NCBI RefSeq assembly: GCF_024055665.1
Contig: NZ_JAMXMC010000015.1
Coordinates: 1 to 64,000 of the forward strand
Reading direction: 5' to 3'
DNA length: 64,000 bases
From: Ideonella oryzae
GTDB lineage: Bacteria; Pseudomonadota; Gammaproteobacteria; Burkholderiales; Burkholderiaceae_C
Positions within the stretch are counted from its first letter, which is position 1. The number at the start of each line of letters is the position of its first letter. Both the position numbers and the translations under genes were made by a program. Shown piece by piece: positions 42,598-50,531 of this stretch. Under the pieces are notes generated by a model that was given only the letters and a program-made list of their open reading frames with translations, had not been told where the DNA came from and did not search any database.

Positions 42598-44225
42598 ATC
42601 GTGTCGGTGTCGGTGTCCGTATCGTCCGGCGGGCGCGGCAGGCCCAGGGCCCGCAGGCGGCGACGCAGGGCCTCGCGCGGGACCTGCAGCTGGCGCGCCA
42701 TCGCGGCCAGGGTGGCGTCCGGACGGGCCAGCAAGGGGGTGAGTTGCTCGGCCGCCAGGCTCTCGGCCGGCGGCGTGTCCAGCCAGCGGGCCATCAGGTT
42801 GTAGATGGATGGGCGGGAGACGCCCAGGGCCTCGGCCGCCTCCTTGAGCTGCCAGCCGTGGGCGTCCAGCGCCTGCAGCAGCATCGTCCGGTCGATGCCG
42901 GCGGTGCTCTGGCGGGCGCGCGGCGCGGCCAGGGGCTCCGCGGGGGGGAGGCCGGGTTCGGTGTCGTCGGCCGCGGCCAGGACCGGGGCCGCGGGCGGTG
43001 GGGTCATCGCGGTCGGGTGGGGGGGCGCCGGGTCTGGGGGCAGGCGCAGCGGCTCGCCCAGCAGCGCCTCCACCGAGGGCCAGAGCCCGGCGGCGTGGTC
43101 CAGGGCCAGGCGGCGCATGGCCTGTTCGAGCTGGCGCACATTGCCCGGCCAGTCGTGCAGGCACAGCGCGCGGGCCAGCTCGGTCGGCATCTCGGCCAGG
43201 TCGTCCGGCGTGGCGCCGGTGTCCAGCCAGGCCTGGCGGGCCAGCACGCCCAGGTCCTCGCGCCGGCTGCGCAGGCTGGGGGTGGAGAGGGTGAAGGTCT
43301 GCAGGCGCCGCAGCAGCGGCAGGTTGAAGCCGCTGGTCTCCAGCGGGCGGTCGGTGGCGGCGATCAGGCGGGCCCGGCTGCGCAGCGGCTGGGTGGCGCC
43401 CAGCGGGCGAAACTCGCCGCTCTCGATCACCCGCAGCAGCATGGGTTGCACGGCGGCGGGGCAGTCGCCGATCTCGTCGAGGAAGAGGCTGCCGCCATCG
43501 GCCTGCGCCCACAGGCCGGTGCGGGCGACCTGGGCGCCCGTGTAGGCCCCGCGTGCGGCCCCGAACAGCTCGGCCGGGGCCAGGCCCTCGCTGAGGGTGG
43601 CCATGTTGACGGTGACCCAGGGCCCGGCAGCCCAGGGGCTGAGCCGGTGCAGGGACTGCGCCACCCGCTCCTTGCCGGTGCCGGACTCGCCGCGCACCAG
43701 CACCGGCAGCGCGGCCGCGGCCACCCGCGCCACCTGGCGGCGCAGGCCCTCCATGGCCGAGCTGACGCCCAGCAGCAGCGGGTTGTCGGTGACCGGCAGC
43801 TGGTGGGCGCGGTGCAGGCACAGCAGCACCCGCTTGCCCAGCTGGATCACCGCGCTGTCGCCCTCCGCGGGCAGCGGCACGGTGCGGGGGCCGGTCAGGG
43901 CCTGGCCCTGCCACTCGGCCCGCACCCGTTCGTCCTCGGGGCTCAGCGTCAGGCTGTCCCCCCCCAGTTTCAAGGTCAGGCTGGCGCGAGAGATGCTGGC
44001 GTGCAGCAGGGGCTGGGCCCAGCCGGCGGCGGCCTGCAGGGGCGAGAACAGGGGCTGGTAGCGGTTCAGGGCCAGCGGCGTGTCCGGGCTCAGCACCGCC
44101 TGCTCGCCCATCCGCTGCAGGTCCGGGTGCCAGATCACGGTCAACACCCAGGCCGGCGCGGCCTGCGGGCCGGTACCGGTTTCGGTGAAGGTCTGGGTCA
44201 GTTCGGGGGAAAGCAGGGACGTCAC
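42591..44225 (-). CDS. sigma54-dependent activator with degenerate FHA-like N-terminus
   Basis: A 544-residue enhancer-binding protein. The N-terminal 150 residues start WVLTVIWHPDLQRMGE and contain LLHASISRASLTL; the layout recalls FHA domains of activators encoded beside Ser/Thr kinases, with only part of the phosphothreonine-binding signature. The AAA+ domain has GESGTGKE (179-186), GAYTGA in place of GAFTGA (226-231) and LFLDEIGD (247-254). Two C-terminal helix-turn-helix motifs follow (LKEAAEALGVSRPSIYNLM and LAAMARQLQVPREALRRRL), then an Asp-Thr repeat. I prefer the GTG at 44225 (AGG 6 bases upstream); a GTG at 44267 would place the upstream repeats inside the gene. Divergent from a small gene with a sigma54 promoter. 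Confidence 0.85.
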   Translation of the reverse strand: MTSLLSPELTQTFTETGTGPQAAPAWVLTVIWHPDLQRMGEQAVLSPDTPLALNRYQPLFSPLQAAAGWAQPLLHASISRASLTLKLGGDSLTLSPEDERVRAEWQGQALTGPRTVPLPAEGDSAVIQLGKRVLLCLHRAHQLPVTDNPLLLGVSSAMEGLRRQVARVAAAALPVLVRGESGTGKERVAQSLHRLSPWAAGPWVTVNMATLSEGLAPAELFGAARGAYTGAQVARTGLWAQADGGSLFLDEIGDCPAAVQPMLLRVIESGEFRPLGATQPLRSRARLIAATDRPLETSGFNLPLLRRLQTFTLSTPSLRSRREDLGVLARQAWLDTGATPDDLAEMPTELARALCLHDWPGNVRQLEQAMRRLALDHAAGLWPSVEALLGEPLRLPPDPAPPHPTAMTPPPAAPVLAAADDTEPGLPPAEPLAAPRARQSTAGIDRTMLLQALDAHGWQLKEAAEALGVSRPSIYNLMARWLDTPPAESLAAEQLTPLLARPDATLAAMARQLQVPREALRRRLRALGLPRPPDDTDTDTDTME

Positions 44226-44236
44226 GGCGGCCTGTG

Positions 44237-44286
44237 GACGTGTCAATGGCGGGTTGTGACACGTCACAGCGGGAGATCACGTGTCA
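44237..44286. promoter_or_regulatory. three ACGTGTCA motifs, candidate enhancer for the sigma54 activator
   Basis: GACGTGTCA and TGACACGTC form a perfect 9-bp inverted repeat spaced by 11 bases (44237-44245 and 44257-44265). A third copy, CACGTGTCAATGG, follows at 44278 and repeats the right flank of the first. The group lies 60-110 bp upstream of a sigma54 -24 element, the usual distance for an enhancer, and just upstream of the activator gene. Confidence 0.6.
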
Positions 44287-44345
44287 ATGGGGCCGATTTT
44301 CCCCGCCCACAGGGCTGGAAAAGGGGCAAACCGATGGTAGCGGGC

Positions 44346-44360
44346 TGGCACGGCATTTGA
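44346..44360 (+). promoter_or_regulatory. sigma54 (-24/-12) promoter
   Basis: TGGCACG-GCAT-TTGA matches the consensus TGGCACG-N4-TTGC at every fixed position but the last. It reads towards the 94-residue gene whose ATG is 36 bp downstream. The divergent gene encodes a sigma54 activator and a motif cluster lies upstream, so the three elements support one another. Confidence 0.68.
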
Positions 44361-44395
44361 AGAGGAAGGGCACATCCGCCCACCGCCTTCCAGCC

Positions 44396-44680
44396 ATGTC
44401 ACTCCGCATGTGTGCCCTCACCCTGTGCAACACCACCGCGCATCTCGTGCATATCCTGGTCACCCAGGGGGAGCAGGTGCTGGCCCGTCTGCCGCCCCAT
44501 GGCACGCTGCGCCTGCCCTGGTCCGACGGGGCCTCGCCCGGTGAGCCGGAAGCCTCCTACACGGTGGTGGCGGTCATCGGCGGGCACACCACCGGCACGC
44601 TGGTGCTGTCCGACCGCCAGGCGGTGATCAGCGTGCGGGCCGGCGAGTGGCCGGGCCGCTACGAACTGGCATTGGGCTGA
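44396..44680 (+). CDS. 94-residue protein of unknown function under a sigma54 promoter
   Basis: A protein I do not recognise. It has no signal peptide or membrane helix. The sequence alternates short predicted beta strands (CALTLCNTTAHLVHILV, VLARLPPHGTLRLPW, YTVVAVIGGHTTGTLVLSD, AVISVRAGEW), consistent with a small beta-sandwich; two Cys lie near the N-terminus. A strong sigma54 promoter stands 36 bp upstream, but no ribosome site is close to the first ATG; an ATG four codons later is equally possible. It converges on the 176-residue gene with 26 bp between stops. Codon composition is like its neighbours. Confidence 0.65.
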   Translation: MSLRMCALTLCNTTAHLVHILVTQGEQVLARLPPHGTLRLPWSDGASPGEPEASYTVVAVIGGHTTGTLVLSDRQAVISVRAGEWPGRYELALG

Positions 44681-44706
44681 ACGCGGGCGCCGCCGGGGTG
44701 GCACGC

Positions 44707-45237
44707 TCAGGGCCAGTCCTTGCCCACGGCGATCATCGGGTCGAAGCTGAAGACCCGTGTTTCCACACCGCCGTCCATGCGACTGATCTCGACCGTCACC
44801 ACGAAGGAAAACTTCCAGATGCCGGTGGGTTCAACCACCGGCAGGATTTCGGGCGAGCGCGCCGAGCAGATCTTCAGGTTCTGGGCCACGACGCAGCTGG
44901 TCGGGTTGAAGTCGTCCAGGTCGAAGGTGGCTTGATCGCAGTCGAAGGGCGAGGGCGAGAACAGCGGGCGCAGGTAGGGCGCCGGCAGGGTGATCAGCGT
45001 GGCGTCGGTGATGGTGAAGCCGGCGAAGGTGGTCGGGTCGCCATAGCCCACCACCTCGAAACCCAGGGTGTCTCCCTGCGCGAACTGCAGGCCGCCGGCC
45101 GCCCAGCCGGTGCGCTGGTAGGCGTTGGGCTCGTCGGGCTCGGCGTCGGTGATGGCCCAGACGAGCTGGTTGCCCAGCTGGTCGGCGTCAAAGCTGACCC
45201 GCAGCACGTAGCTGCAGGGGAGGGTGTTGTCGCTCAT
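44707..45237 (-). CDS. 176-residue protein of unknown function beside the Ser/Thr kinase
   Basis: A soluble protein without signal peptide or membrane helix, rich in Asp, Phe, Thr and Pro and predicted to be mostly beta: CSYVLRVSFDADQLGNQLVW, FAQGDTLGFEVVGYGD, FAGFTITDATLITLP, WKFSFVVTVEISRMDGG and a final FSFDPMIAVGKDWP. Four cysteines occur (PCSY, FDCDQ, SCVV, KICSA). I do not recognise a family; the overall layout faintly recalls AidA/PixA inclusion-body proteins, but key motifs cannot be confirmed. It lies about 100 bp downstream of the kinase gene on the same strand and may be co-transcribed with it. Confidence 0.68.
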   Translation of the reverse strand: MSDNTLPCSYVLRVSFDADQLGNQLVWAITDAEPDEPNAYQRTGWAAGGLQFAQGDTLGFEVVGYGDPTTFAGFTITDATLITLPAPYLRPLFSPSPFDCDQATFDLDDFNPTSCVVAQNLKICSARSPEILPVVEPTGIWKFSFVVTVEISRMDGGVETRVFSFDPMIAVGKDWP

Positions 45238-45339
45238 GTGTCAGTGCTCCAGGGCATGCGGCCAGGGCGGCCGAACCCGGGACATCGGAGCGTCCACCGG
45301 AAATCTTGAGCACGGACTGCGGCGGGCGCGCCGCAGGGG

Positions 45340-47577
45340 TCAGGATCGGGCTGGCCTGGCGGCTGCCTGGGGGGCGGGCTTGGGCGCCGGCAGCAGCGGC
45401 TTCAGGGTGGGTTCCTGGGCCGCCATCTCGGCCGGAAAACCCTTGGCCAGCGCCTGGCCCAGCAGCTGCCGGGCGGCCGCGGGCGTGCCCACCAGGGACT
45501 GGCTGAGCGCCGCGTAGTACAGCGCCTCCGGGTCCCCGGGGGCCAGCGTGACCGCCCGCATCGACGCTTCCAGCGCCTCCGCCCCCTGGCCGGCGCGGGC
45601 GGCATAGATGCCCCGGCGCATGGCCCAGCCGGGGTTGTCCGGGTGGTCGGCCGTCTGCTTGCGGGCGCTGTCCAGGGCCAGCGACCAGGCGGTCCGCGCC
45701 TCAGCCTCCTGGCCAGGCAGGTGCATCAGGGCCTCGGCCAGATTGGCCTGGGCATCGGCATTGGGATAGCTGCGCGGCCAGCGGGCCAGGGCCTGTCGGG
45801 TGGCCTCGGCCGACTCGGGCCAGCGCTCGCGCAGGGCCAGCACGCTGCCCAGGTTCTGGTAGAGCTTGTAGTGCGGCCGCACCCGCAGGGCCTGCTGCAG
45901 CACGCTCTGCGCGTCGTCCAGACGCTGCTGCATCATCAGCATGCCGCTGAGGCTGAAGGCCGCCACGCTGTCGGTGGGGCGCGCGGCCAGGCTCTGGCGG
46001 TAGGCGGCCTCGGCCCCGGCGTAGTCGCCGCGGCGGAATTTCAGCGTGCCCCACTCGTCCAGCAGCGGCGCGGCCAGCGGGTGGGCGGCCAGTGCGGGCT
46101 CCAGCAGGGCCTGGGCCTGGTCGAAGCGGCCCATGCTGTTGAGCTGGGTGGCGGTCCAGGCCACCACCAGCACGTCTTGCGGGTCCAGCAGCCGGGCCTG
46201 GTCGAACTGGGCCAGGGCCTCGTCGCCCCGCTTCTGCTGGTTCAGCAGCAAGGCCTTGGCCAGGTGGGCGCGTGCCAGCTGGTTGTCCAGCGCCAGGGCC
46301 TTGTCAGCCCACTGGCCGGCCTGGCGCAGGTCATCGGCCGGGTCGGTCCCGGTGCGTTGCCAGTGCCGCAGGCTCAGGGCCAGGCTGCGCAGCGCCGCGG
46401 CCGGGGCGCTCTGCGGGGCCTGCGCGGTCAGCCGCGCCAGCGCGGACACCGCGCGGTCGAGCGCGTCGGCATCGTCGAACTCGTTGATCCAGGCCTCGGC
46501 CTGCTGCAGGTCGGCCAGCTGCTGGGCGGCCGTGGGGGCGGCCCCCTGGCCGCGCAGCCACCAGAGGGCACCGCCCGCCGTCAGCACCAGCAGGCCGCCC
46601 AGGGCGGCGGCCCAGACCCAGCGCCGGGTCGGAGCGGGACCGGGTGGGCGGGCGGGCGGTGCTGTCGCCACCCCGGGCCGCGGGTCCGCTGCGGGCTGGC
46701 TCATCACCTGCGCCAGGGTCTGGGCCACTTCCGCCATGCCGGCCGGCCGGCGGGCCGGATCGGCGGCCAGCAGTGCGCTCAGCAGCGGAGGCAGCCCGGC
46801 GGGCCATTGCTGCGCGCGGTCCCGATCTTGCGCGTCGCGCAGGGCCCAGTCCGGCCAGTCGCCCTGCAGCCGCCGCCAGGCCTGGGCCAGGCTGGGCGGG
46901 CCGTCCTCGCCCAGGTGGCCCAGCAGGCACTGCAGCAGCACCAGGCCCAGGCTGTAGAGGTCGCTGGCGGGCGTCGGCGCCTCGCCACGCAGCTGCTCGG
47001 GGGCCATGTAGGCCAGCGTGCCCGCATAGGGGCCGGGTGCGGCCTGGCTCTGGGTGGCCAGCGGGTCGATGCGCCGGGCGATGCCCAGGTCCAGCACGCG
47101 CAGCCGGGTGCGGGCCGAGGTGCGGCTGGCGTCGGGCGGGGTGGGGCTGTCGGTGGCAGGCTCCTCCAGCATCAGGTTGGAGGGTTTGAGGTCGCCATGC
47201 ACCAGCCCTTGCGCATGGGCTTCTGCCAAGGCCTGGGCCAGCTGCTGCATCCAGTCGCAGGCGTCGGCCACCGGCGCGGCGCCATGGTCCGCCAGCCATT
47301 GCTTGAGCGTCTGTCCGTGCACCCGCTCCATCACGATGTGCACCTGCTCGCCTTCGTCCCAGGCCTCGTGCACCGCCACGAAGGCGGGGTGTCGCAGGCG
47401 GGCCGTCAGGCGCGCTTCGCGCCAGCCGTCCATCCCGCTCTGGCGGGGCACGGTCTTGATGGCCACCGGCCGGTCCAGCCAGGTGTCCCAGGCCGCCCGC
47501 ACCTGACCGGCACCGCCCTGTCCCAGCAGGTCCTGCAGGCGGTAGCGGCTGGCGGGGGGCGGAGACGGCTCGGTCAT
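45340..47577 (-). CDS. membrane-anchored Ser/Thr protein kinase with TPR domain
   Basis: A 745-residue Hanks-type kinase. The kinase domain (about 11-292) has the Gly loop LGQGGAGQV, Lys41 (VAIKTV), Glu54, the catalytic loop VHGDLKPSN with Asp129 (HGD instead of HRD), the metal-binding DLG (163-165) and GTLAYMAPEQL. All essential catalytic residues are present, so it should be active; the missing Arg suggests no activation-loop phosphorylation requirement. A Pro-rich linker leads to a membrane helix (about 319-341), and the remaining 400 residues form about nine TPR-like repeats facing the periplasm (ALAQFDQARLLDP, AEAAYRQSLAARPTD). It is likely to signal to the FHA-like sigma54 activator encoded nearby. 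Confidence 0.9.
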   Translation of the reverse strand: MTEPSPPPASRYRLQDLLGQGGAGQVRAAWDTWLDRPVAIKTVPRQSGMDGWREARLTARLRHPAFVAVHEAWDEGEQVHIVMERVHGQTLKQWLADHGAAPVADACDWMQQLAQALAEAHAQGLVHGDLKPSNLMLEEPATDSPTPPDASRTSARTRLRVLDLGIARRIDPLATQSQAAPGPYAGTLAYMAPEQLRGEAPTPASDLYSLGLVLLQCLLGHLGEDGPPSLAQAWRRLQGDWPDWALRDAQDRDRAQQWPAGLPPLLSALLAADPARRPAGMAEVAQTLAQVMSQPAADPRPGVATAPPARPPGPAPTRRWVWAAALGGLLVLTAGGALWWLRGQGAAPTAAQQLADLQQAEAWINEFDDADALDRAVSALARLTAQAPQSAPAAALRSLALSLRHWQRTGTDPADDLRQAGQWADKALALDNQLARAHLAKALLLNQQKRGDEALAQFDQARLLDPQDVLVVAWTATQLNSMGRFDQAQALLEPALAAHPLAAPLLDEWGTLKFRRGDYAGAEAAYRQSLAARPTDSVAAFSLSGMLMMQQRLDDAQSVLQQALRVRPHYKLYQNLGSVLALRERWPESAEATRQALARWPRSYPNADAQANLAEALMHLPGQEAEARTAWSLALDSARKQTADHPDNPGWAMRRGIYAARAGQGAEALEASMRAVTLAPGDPEALYYAALSQSLVGTPAAARQLLGQALAKGFPAEMAAQEPTLKPLLPAPKPAPQAAARPARS

Positions 47578-47632
47578 GGCGCGTCCGAAGTGTAACCAGA
47601 TCAGGGGACAGCGCCGGCCGGACGCCGAGGGC

Positions 47633-48187
47633 TCACGAACGCGCCGCCCAGTCGCGGGCCAGCAGGCCCCACAGGCCGCTGTCGGAGACCTCGCCGGCCA
47701 CGATCCAGCGTTCGCGCAGGCGGCCCTCTTCCTGGAAGCCCAGCCGCTGCAGCGAGCGGGCCGAGGCGCTGTTGCGCGGGTCGATGTCGGCCTCCAGCCG
47801 GTGCAGGCCCAGCGGGCCGAAGGCGTGGGTCACCAGGGCGCGCAGGGCCTCGTCCATCCAGCCCTGGCCCCAGGCATCGCGGGCCAGGGCATAGCCGATC
47901 TCGGCGCGACGGTTCTGCCGCGAGAAGCTGAACAGCGAGCACACCCCGATCACCCGGTCATCCTCTCGGCGTTCCAGCCCCAGGCGCAGGGCTTCGCCGG
48001 CGGCCAGCGCCGCCTCGTCCCCGGCGATCATTTCGTGGGCCTGGTCCAGTGTGGTCCAGGGCGGGCTGCTCCAGTAGCGCAGGGTCTGCGGGTCCGAGAA
48101 GATGGCGTACAGGTCGGCCGCATCCCCCGCTTGCACCGGGCGCAGCCGCAGGCGGGGGGTGAGCAGGGGCAGGGGGCCGAAATCCAT
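47633..48187 (-). CDS. GNAT acetyltransferase (RimJ/RimL-like)
   Basis: A 184-residue N-acetyltransferase. The family blocks are LLTPRLRLRPVQAGDAADLYAIFSDP, VIGVCSLFSFSRQNRRAEIGYAL, the acetyl-CoA loop RDAWGQGWMDEALRALV and LEADIDPRNSASARSLQRLGFQEEGRLRE. This group modifies ribosomal proteins or small amines such as spermidine; the substrate here is unknown. It runs in the same direction as the following kinase gene but is separated from it by 55 bp. The upstream neighbour, a membrane protein gene, ends 13 bp before its start. Confidence 0.9.
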   Translation of the reverse strand: MDFGPLPLLTPRLRLRPVQAGDAADLYAIFSDPQTLRYWSSPPWTTLDQAHEMIAGDEAALAAGEALRLGLERREDDRVIGVCSLFSFSRQNRRAEIGYALARDAWGQGWMDEALRALVTHAFGPLGLHRLEADIDPRNSASARSLQRLGFQEEGRLRERWIVAGEVSDSGLWGLLARDWAARS

Positions 48188-48200
48188 GGTGCCGGTTCGC

Positions 48201-48815
48201 TCAGGCGCCCGCGTGGGCGCGCGTCGGCGCCGGCACGGCCCGTGGAGACAGCGCCCAGGCGGCGCTGGCCCACAGGATCAGGCCGGTGCCCAGCGGCCCC
48301 CAGGCGTTGTCGGGCCGGCCGGTGGCCAGCGGGGCCAGGATGGCCAGCGCGATCAGTGCCCAGCCGGTCAGCTGGTGGGGCGGGTAGCGGAACAGCCGGG
48401 CCAACGGCAGGAAGTGCAGGCCCACCACCGCGATCACCATGGGGATGAACCAGGCGCCCAGCCCCAGCCACTTCAGGGCGTTGCCGAGCACGAAGATCGC
48501 GATCCACTGCCCGCCGTTGATCCAGTGGAACCGCTTGGCGCGCTGTTTCGCTTCGGGTTGCGCCTCCAGTGCGGCCAGGGCGTCGCGGTGGCGCCGGTGG
48601 ACCGACAGGGCGCGCCCCAGCAGGGCCAGCGCCGGCAGCGCGGGCAGCAGCCAGACCCAGACGGGCGGGTGTGCAAAGGCGATGGCCAGCCCGAGAACGA
48701 TCCACAAGCCGCCAAACACGCTGAAAAACATCGCGCCGATGGCACGGCCTGCGCGGGCGGCCTCCGGGGAGGGGGGCACCGGGTGTGGCGTGGGGATCTC
48801 GGTCGCTTGGGGCAC
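48201..48815 (-). CDS. five-to-six-helix membrane protein, unknown function
   Basis: A 204-residue inner-membrane protein. Helices are visible at about 30-50 (FFSVFGGLWIVLGLAIAF), 52-68, 103-120 (GGQWIAIFVLGNALKWLG), 122-138 (FIPMVIAVVGLHFLPLA) and 150-190. A basic loop (SVHRRHRDALAALEAQPEAKQRAKRFHW) separates the first and second pairs. No family is recognised. A start at the methionine of AMFFSVF (28 codons in) is possible. It precedes the acetyltransferase gene by 13 bp and may share its transcript. Confidence 0.72.
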   Translation of the reverse strand: MPQATEIPTPHPVPPSPEAARAGRAIGAMFFSVFGGLWIVLGLAIAFAHPPVWVWLLPALPALALLGRALSVHRRHRDALAALEAQPEAKQRAKRFHWINGGQWIAIFVLGNALKWLGLGAWFIPMVIAVVGLHFLPLARLFRYPPHQLTGWALIALAILAPLATGRPDNAWGPLGTGLILWASAAWALSPRAVPAPTRAHAGA

Positions 48816-48907
48816 GGCATCTGCCTTTCGCCCCGGACGCGAGGCGCTGAAGCCAGCTTATCGCACCGGGGCCGACACCCATGGCCGTGCCCCGCGCGCG
48901 TCCCGGC

Positions 48908-50524
48908 TCAGGGCGTCGGGGCCAGGCTGGGATGCGGCCAGTCCGGGGCCGCGCCGGGGGCACCGTTGGGGCGGGGCTGTCGGCCGTCCTGCCAGGCCTG
49001 CTGCCAGGCTTGCAGTGCCTGCGGCGTGGCGCCGGCCAGGCCCCGCACCAGGCACACCGCGTGGGTGCCGGCCGCGGCCGCCATGCGCGCCTGGTCCGGC
49101 TGCAGCACGCCGCCGATGGCCACCACCGGCGCCGGTGACAGGGCAGCCCACCAGGCCAGGTTGTCCAGGCCCTGCGGGCGCCAGGGCATGGTCTTGGTGG
49201 TGGTGGGCCACACGGGGCCGCAGGCGATGTAGCTGGGCCGCAGGCCGGCCGCGCGCGCCAGTTCCCAGACGCTGTGGCTGCTCAGGCCCAGTGCCACGCC
49301 CTCGCGTGCGCGGGCCTGCTGCAGGCGGCGGCGCTGCGCGGGGCCCAGGCCGGCCCAGTCCTCCTGGCCCAGGTGCAGGGCGCGGGCGCCGGCGGCCAGC
49401 GCGGTCTCCCAGTGGTCGTTGACCCACAGCGTGACGCCGGCCGCCTCGGCCACCGGCAGGCAGCGGCGGATGGTCTCGGCCAGTGCGGCGTGCCAGGCGG
49501 CATCGGCGCCGGTGGGCGGGGCCTTGCAGCGCAGCTGCAGGTGGCGCAGCGGCAGGCCGGGCTGGCGCAGCAGGGCCAGGGCGGCCTCGGCGCTGTCGAC
49601 GATGCCGTAGAGGCCGGGGGCGAAGGCCGGGGGGGCCGGGGCCTCGCTCGCTGCCGGGGGCAGCGCGTCCCAGCCCAGCGTGGGCAGGGTGACGCCGGGC
49701 TGGCCCCAGCCGGGCGTGGCCCAGACCGGCCCGGCGCCCGCGCCCTGCGGGCCGGCCTGGCACAGCGCATGGGTGGTCAGCAGCTTGGCCAGCACCGCGG
49801 CATCGGCCACCGGAAAGCCCCGCGCCAGTGCGGCGGCGGCGGCTGTGGCCAGGGTGCAGCCGGTGCCGTGGTTGTGCGGGGTGATGATGCGCGGATGGGC
49901 CAGGCCGCCGCGGGCCTGCGGGCTGTCCAGCCAGTCCAGGGCCTGGGTCTCGTCCTGCGCATCGCCGCCGGTCAGCAGCACGGCCTGGGCGCCCAGCGCG
50001 CGCAGCGCGGCGGCCTGGGCGGGCAGGGCCTCGGGTCCGGCCTCATCCGGCTGGCCCAGCAGGGCCGCGGCCTCGCGCCGGTTGGGGGTCACCAAGGTGG
50101 CGCGCGGCAGCAGCTCCTCTCGGTAGGCGGCCAACAGCTCGGCGTCGGCGAAGGGCGCGCCGGTGGAGGCGCGCAGCACCGGGTCCACCACCAGGGCCAG
50201 GTCGGGCTGGTGGCGGCGCTGGGCGTCCACCCAGCGGGCCAGCACGCGGGCGTTGGCCGCGCTGCCCAGCAGGCCGGTCTTGAGGGCCGCGGGCGGCAGG
50301 TCCTCGGCCAGGGCGTCCAGCTGGGCCTGCAGCAGGGTGGGGGACAGGGCCTCGACATGGCGCACCGCGCGGCTGTGCTGGGCGGTGACGGCGGCCACCA
50401 CCGGGCACAGGTGCGTGTCGAAGGCCTGGGCGGCACGCTGGTCGGCCGACAGGCCGGCGCCGCCGCCGCTGTCGGTGCCGGCCACGCTGGCGATGCGCGG
50501 GCGAATGGGAAAGTCGGTCGTCAT
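48908..50524 (-). CDS. thiDE: ThiD-ThiE fusion: HMP(-P) kinase and thiamine-phosphate synthase
   Basis: A 538-residue bifunctional enzyme. Residues 1-270 are the hydroxymethylpyrimidine phosphate kinase (VAGTDSGGGAGLSAD, VVAAVTAQHS, HNHGTGCTLATAAAAAL with the anion hole). A Pro/Ala linker leads to the thiamine-phosphate synthase at about 300-530 (LQLRCKAPP, WVNDHWETALAAGARALHLGQED, CGPVWPTTTKTMPW, VVAIGGVLQPDQA). It joins the pyrimidine and thiazole halves of thiamine. In the synthase half the usual KxExG-type wording is altered, but core residues remain. It is the last gene of the thi operon, 7 bp after thiG, and supplies two steps from one polypeptide. Confidence 0.93.
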   Translation of the reverse strand: MTTDFPIRPRIASVAGTDSGGGAGLSADQRAAQAFDTHLCPVVAAVTAQHSRAVRHVEALSPTLLQAQLDALAEDLPPAALKTGLLGSAANARVLARWVDAQRRHQPDLALVVDPVLRASTGAPFADAELLAAYREELLPRATLVTPNRREAAALLGQPDEAGPEALPAQAAALRALGAQAVLLTGGDAQDETQALDWLDSPQARGGLAHPRIITPHNHGTGCTLATAAAAALARGFPVADAAVLAKLLTTHALCQAGPQGAGAGPVWATPGWGQPGVTLPTLGWDALPPAASEAPAPPAFAPGLYGIVDSAEAALALLRQPGLPLRHLQLRCKAPPTGADAAWHAALAETIRRCLPVAEAAGVTLWVNDHWETALAAGARALHLGQEDWAGLGPAQRRRLQQARAREGVALGLSSHSVWELARAAGLRPSYIACGPVWPTTTKTMPWRPQGLDNLAWWAALSPAPVVAIGGVLQPDQARMAAAAGTHAVCLVRGLAGATPQALQAWQQAWQDGRQPRPNGAPGAAPDWPHPSLAPTP

Positions 50525-50531
50525 TCCGCGC

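Noticed and set aside
42597-42625. Tandem GTGTCG units at the end of the sigma54 activator gene as a regulatory repeat
   Set aside because: They encode an in-frame Asp-Thr tail and are simply a short coding repeat; no other function is indicated.
44697-44711. A second TGGCACG resembling a sigma54 -24 element
   Set aside because: The -12 part reads GGGC and no plus-strand gene lies downstream; it falls at the junction of convergent genes.
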